The position numbers and the translations under genes are program-made. The notes beneath the pieces were generated by a model, which saw only the letters and a list, made by a program, of their open reading frames with translations, did not search any database and had not been told where the DNA came from. This document shows, piece by piece, positions 7,199-9,604 of a DNA stretch of 9,604 nucleotides. This DNA comes from Enterocloster bolteae (GTDB lineage: Bacteria; Bacillota_A; Clostridia; Lachnospirales; Lachnospiraceae). The first letter of the stretch is position 1. Every line of letters begins with the position of its first letter. The stretch is from the NCBI GenBank assembly GCA_021769025.1, contig JAETTS010000072.1, forward strand, positions 1-9,604, written 5' to 3'.

Positions 7199-8332
7199 AT
7201 GGAAGATGGAAAACGAATAATAAGGATATTGCTGAATATTCTGGTTCCGATGGCAGCTATTGTCCTGGCTTGTACTTTGGGGCCGTGGCTTCTTAAGTTC
7301 TTTATGCCTTTTGTCATTGGGTGGTGCATTGCCATGATTGCCAATCCGCTGGTTCGCTTTCTGGAGAAGCATCTGAAATTGGTGCGCAGGCACAGTTCAG
7401 TGCTGATCGTGGTGCTGGTTCTGGCAGTGGTGATCGGTGGCGTATATTTTTTGTTTTCCAGGTTGTTTATGGAATTGGCAGGACTCATAGGGGATCTGCC
7501 GGAACTGTATCAGGCTGGGAAGGAAGAGGTTCAGAGCGCATTTCTTGCTCTGTCCAATCTGTTTGAGCGTCTGCCAGACGGGATTCAGAATTCGATCACT
7601 CAGTTCAGCAATAACCTGGGGGAATTGGCAGGTAACCTGATGTCAAAGATTGCGTTTCCCACGGTGACTGTGGCAGGGAATGTGGCCAAGAGGATTCCAG
7701 GTGCGCTGGTCAACTCGATCGTAGTGATTTTTTCTTCCTATTTTTTTATTGTGGAAAGGGATCAGATGCTGGAAACACTTAACCGGATCATGCCGGAAGG
7801 AGTGAAAAAGTATTTGCAATTCCTGAAGAAAGATATAAAGAGGCTTATTGGAGGCTATTTTCTGGCACAGTTTCGGATTATGTTCGTGGTGGCGGTCATT
7901 CTGGCAATTGGTTTTTTGGTGTTGGGAGTAAACTATGGCCTGATTCTGGCAGCACTCATTGCGTTTCTGGATTTTCTTCCTCTGTTTGGAACTGGGACAG
8001 CATTATTTCCCTGGGCGGTGGTGAAGCTTTTATCAGGCGAATGGGCGTTTGCTGTAGGACTGATCCTTCTGTATCTTTTAACCCAGGCGGTGCGCCAGAT
8101 CATTCAGCCTAAGATTGTAGGAGATTCCATGGGGCTTTCACCATTTGCAACCTTGTTCCTTCTGTATCTGGGGTTTAAGCTGCGAGGGATCTCTGGTATG
8201 ATTCTGGCGGTTCCTGTGGGAATTCTGGTGGTGAACCTGTATCAGTTTGGAATTTTTGATTCTTTGATCGCCAACATAAAACTTTTGGCGGAAGAGATTA
8301 ATCGATTGCGGGGGAAAAAGACCGGCCTCTAA
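7199..8332 (+). CDS. AI-2E family / YtvI-like integral membrane protein
   Basis: From ATG 7199 the protein has 377 residues, with about seven or eight membrane segments: paired helices at about 8-25 and 29-48, one at 66-86, then a long soluble stretch (about 90-165), and more helices at 168-184, 221-243, 246-276, 282-298 and 314-352. The pattern and the motifs FLDFLPLFGTG (256-266), VRQIIQPKIVGDSMGLSP (298-315) and LGFKLRGISG (324-333) fit the AI-2E transporter family (YtvI/PerM/TqsA group). YtvI members of Firmicutes are of this length and are linked to sporulation, while others export small molecules or ions; which applies here is unknown. The frame is open back to GTG 7160 and includes ATG 7184, so the start could be 13 or 5 residues earlier. 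I prefer 7199 because of the GGGG at 7188-7191 and because the first helix follows directly. Confidence 0.85.
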   Translation: MEDGKRIIRILLNILVPMAAIVLACTLGPWLLKFFMPFVIGWCIAMIANPLVRFLEKHLKLVRRHSSVLIVVLVLAVVIGGVYFLFSRLFMELAGLIGDLPELYQAGKEEVQSAFLALSNLFERLPDGIQNSITQFSNNLGELAGNLMSKIAFPTVTVAGNVAKRIPGALVNSIVVIFSSYFFIVERDQMLETLNRIMPEGVKKYLQFLKKDIKRLIGGYFLAQFRIMFVVAVILAIGFLVLGVNYGLILAALIAFLDFLPLFGTGTALFPWAVVKLLSGEWAFAVGLILLYLLTQAVRQIIQPKIVGDSMGLSPFATLFLLYLGFKLRGISGMILAVPVGILVVNLYQFGIFDSLIANIKLLAEEINRLRGKKTGL

Positions 8333-8369
8333 AAGGGGAATATGGAAAGCTACTGTGGAGGCTGGTCTT
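8318..8369. terminator. Possible bidirectional terminator between convergent genes
   Basis: Arms 8318-8329 and 8358-8369 form a 12-pair stem with one G-U in + strand RNA and a 28-base loop. On the + strand it is followed by GAGA and then TTTTT at 8374-8378. On the - strand the stem runs straight into a U stretch (complement of 8315-8319), but the G-U becomes an A-C mismatch. The left arm lies in the last codons of the ytvI-like gene and the right arm in the last codons of the small - strand gene. The large loop and the off-set + strand U-tract make this moderate evidence only. Confidence 0.45.
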
Positions 8370-8592
8370 GAGATTTTTGAGGTTTGGTTATTCGGGTGGC
8401 GACGGACTTAAGTTTCAGGCGGATCCATGTCTGGGCGGTCTTTACCAACAGAAAGATAAGAAAGCACGGAAGAACAATGACAAAAAACAGTTTGGCTTTC
8501 AACAGAGCCTTTTTTCGCTTTAACGCTTTCTTTTCTTTCCGGATCTGTGCTGTAAGCTGATCATAATAGCTGGCAGGGGTTTGCCTGGACAT
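8350..8592 (-). CDS. Small basic single-pass membrane protein, function unknown
   Basis: I do not recognise a named family. The product is 80 residues. Residues 1-34 are polar and Lys/Arg-rich with heptad-like spacing, and could form a short amphipathic helix or coiled coil (QIRKEKKALKRKKALLKAK at 16-34). Residues 35-51 (LFFVIVLPCFLIFLLVK) are one membrane segment, and 52-80 form a basic tail ending in Gln/Pro. The start is well supported: AAAGGAG (8600-8606 on the - strand) sits seven bases before the ATG at 8592. It lies 30 bases downstream of the DUF4364 gene on the same strand, so both are probably on one mRNA. Its end meets the ytvI-like gene head-on 17 bases away. Basic charge on both flanks leaves topology uncertain. 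A membrane-bound adaptor or regulator is possible, but nothing in the sequence proves a role. Confidence 0.75.
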   Translation of the reverse strand: MSRQTPASYYDQLTAQIRKEKKALKRKKALLKAKLFFVIVLPCFLIFLLVKTAQTWIRLKLKSVATRITKPQKSQDQPPQ

Positions 8593-8622
8593 ATGTGTGC
8601 TCCTTTCTTTGTTGTGGTGTAA

Positions 8623-9147
8623 TCAAGGATTGGTCATCAGGGTTTTCATGACAAAGGAATAGATCTCCTGGCTTTTCTGATCCCAGTGGCTGCACATGGA
8701 TTCCGCCTGTTCCCGGTCTGGAACGGACAGGCTTAAATCCAACAGAACGGTTTTGCCTTCCCGGATCTCACAGTGAACGATGTAATCCTGGTTGGTAGAC
8801 TTATAGTAGTCTGAGATCATGCCAGCCTCGTTGCGGATGCGGAACTGGTTCTCTTTTAGATACTGATCCATGTCCTCCACAATGGCAGGGGAAATATTCT
8901 TTCCGAAAAACTCCAGAGTCTCCTCCCCTTCTTTGGTGATCTCATAGCGGGTGGTGCTGTGATTGGCATGCATCCGGATAAGACCGGATTCCAGAAGCTC
9001 GTTTAACACCTGCTGGAGGGTGAAATAGGGAGCATACTCATGCTTCAGGAAAAAATCCGTAAGCTGGGAATTGGTCAGAGGAATATTTACTCGTTTTAAC
9101 ATATAAAGATTCATCAATTTGTATAGGGTCTTTGGTTCGGTTAACAT
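8623..9147 (-). CDS. DUF4364 family protein, winged-helix-like
   Basis: The 174-residue cytoplasmic protein matches what I know of DUF4364, a family found mainly in Clostridia. The N-terminal part (about 1-80) reads as a winged helix-turn-helix: LYKLMNLYMLKRV (8-20), LTNSQLTDFFL (24-34), FTLQQVLNELLESGLI (42-57), then a wing and TRYEITKEGEETLEFF (66-81), like the end of PadR/MarR-type domains. The rest (about 85-174) is mixed alpha/beta with no known motif. The layout suggests DNA binding, but no target is known. The start ATG at 9147 has GGAG at 9155-9158 on the - strand, seven bases upstream. A good promoter lies at 9203-9231. It probably heads a two-gene operon with the small membrane protein and is divergent from the DUF5717-like gene, so autoregulation or control of that neighbour is a fair guess. 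Confidence 0.85.
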   Translation of the reverse strand: MLTEPKTLYKLMNLYMLKRVNIPLTNSQLTDFFLKHEYAPYFTLQQVLNELLESGLIRMHANHSTTRYEITKEGEETLEFFGKNISPAIVEDMDQYLKENQFRIRNEAGMISDYYKSTNQDYIVHCEIREGKTVLLDLSLSVPDREQAESMCSHWDQKSQEIYSFVMKTLMTNP

Positions 9148-9202
9148 ATTTGTACTCCGGATGATAATGTTTGGTGATTTTACTTGGAATATTATTTTTT
9201 AT

Positions 9203-9231
9203 ATCATACCAACTTTAGGATAGTAAATCAA
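9203..9231 (-). promoter_or_regulatory. Sigma-A type promoter for the DUF4364 gene
   Basis: Read on the - strand, TTGATT (9226-9231) and TATGAT (9203-9208) are separated by exactly 17 bases, and the -10 is preceded by TGG, giving an extended -10 (TGGTATGAT). Transcription would start near 9196, leaving a leader of about 50 bases before the ATG at 9147. Confidence 0.7.
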
Positions 9232-9240
9232 GCAAAAATG

Positions 9241-9249
9241 TGATAGAAT
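9241..9249 (+). promoter_or_regulatory. Possible extended -10 promoter for the DUF5717-like gene
   Basis: TGATAGAAT fits an extended -10 (TG-N-TAGAAT), placing a start near 9256 and a leader of about 50 bases. No good -35 is seen 16-18 bases upstream. An alternative pair, TTTACT (9178-9183) with TATCAT (9202-9207), has an 18-base spacer and overlaps the divergent promoter. Confidence 0.35.
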
Positions 9250-9263
9250 TAAAAAACAGTATA

Positions 9264-9275
9264 GCGGCGCGCCGC
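9264..9275. repeat. 12-base all-GC palindrome in the divergent intergenic region
   Basis: GCGGCGCGCCGC is its own reverse complement and contains GGCGCGCC. It stands out in an otherwise AT-rich 160-base intergenic stretch, 32 bases before the DUF5717-like start and just downstream of its possible promoter. It could be an operator or only chance. Confidence 0.6.
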
Positions 9276-9307
9276 AGACGAAGACCAATGAGACAGGTGA
9301 AAGAAAC

Positions 9308-9604
9308 ATGAGAGAGCGGATAAACCGCCTGGCAAAAGGCATTGTAGATATGGAGAAACCGGCGCTTACGATTCAGCCGGAGCGGTTTGATGAAGAGATT
9401 CAGGCCGGAGAATTGATCAGGAAAGAATTGTTTATAACCAGTGACAATAGCCTTCACTGTAAGGGCCTGGTATATTCTTCCAATTCTCGTGTAAAAGTGA
9501 TGAACGGTTCGTTTGGGGGCCTGAGAAACCATATTGGTTATGAGATTAACAGCAGATATCTGGAATATGGAGATATGATAGAGGGAACTTTTTATCTGGT
9601 TACC
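9308..9604 (+). CDS. DUF5717 family protein, N-terminal part (partial)
   Basis: The frame is open from ATG 9308 to the window end, giving the first 99 residues. AGGTGA at 9295-9300 lies seven bases before the ATG. The beginning (MRERINRLAKGIVDMEKPAL), the phrase KGLVYSSNSRVKV near 53-65 and the later GYEINSRYLEYGDMIEG resemble the start of DUF5717, a family of large (over 1000 residue) proteins that I know from Lachnospiraceae and that has no established function. The visible part has no signal peptide and no membrane segment, and reads as beta-rich, possibly Ig-like or carbohydrate-binding-like. Most of the gene is beyond the window, so later domains and completeness cannot be judged. It is divergent from the DUF4364 gene across 160 bases. 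Confidence 0.75.
   Translation, partial: MRERINRLAKGIVDMEKPALTIQPERFDEEIQAGELIRKELFITSDNSLHCKGLVYSSNSRVKVMNGSFGGLRNHIGYEINSRYLEYGDMIEGTFYLVT

Noticed and set aside
9215..9532. 105-codon open frame on the - strand overlapping the DUF5717-like start
   Set aside because: It runs across the divergent promoter region and opposite a recognisable protein start with a good ribosome site. The product has no recognisable features.

Overview
The window looks like a piece of a Firmicutes chromosome of the Lachnospiraceae type (Clostridia, cluster XIVa-like). The reasons are moderate GC, strong AGGAG-type ribosome binding sites, a YbbR protein next to a CdaA-like tail, HPr/EI with Gram-positive features, and two families (DUF4364, DUF5717) that I know mainly from this group. 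It reads as core or housekeeping chromosome. I see no transposase, phage gene, CRISPR array, tRNA or rRNA. Species cannot be fixed from the sequence alone.

Left part (1-7068, all + strand): a tight gene run. It opens with the last codons of what is probably the diadenylate cyclase cdaA, which overlaps ybbR (cdaR), the membrane-anchored partner of CdaA. Next come ptsH (HPr) and ptsI (Enzyme I), the general phosphotransferase proteins. They are followed by a polytopic membrane protein resembling Wzy-type repeat-unit polymerases, a class I PLP aminotransferase, and a histidinol-phosphate aminotransferase (HisC) that overlaps it. Gaps are -23, 52, 28, 21, 29 and -4 bases, which fits one transcript or a few overlapping ones. 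The run joins c-di-AMP signalling, PTS phosphotransfer, a possible surface glycan step and amino-acid metabolism.

Middle (7069-8332): a 130-base gap holds a long imperfect hairpin (7077-7131) with no U-tract and a 12-base direct repeat. It is followed by an AI-2E/YtvI-family membrane protein.

Right part (8333-9604): the YtvI-like gene meets two - strand genes head-on across a possible bidirectional terminator. The - strand genes encode a small basic single-pass membrane protein (80 aa) and a DUF4364 winged-helix-like protein, probably one small operon with a recognisable sigma-A type promoter at 9203-9231. A DUF5717-like gene, cut by the window edge, leaves divergently on the + strand from the same 160-base intergenic region, which also holds a 12-base all-GC palindrome.

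I found no clearly new multi-gene system. The points most worth a second look are the long hairpin, the isolated polymerase gene in a PTS/aminotransferase run, the CdaA-CdaR-PTS linkage, and the divergent DUF4364/DUF5717 pair.
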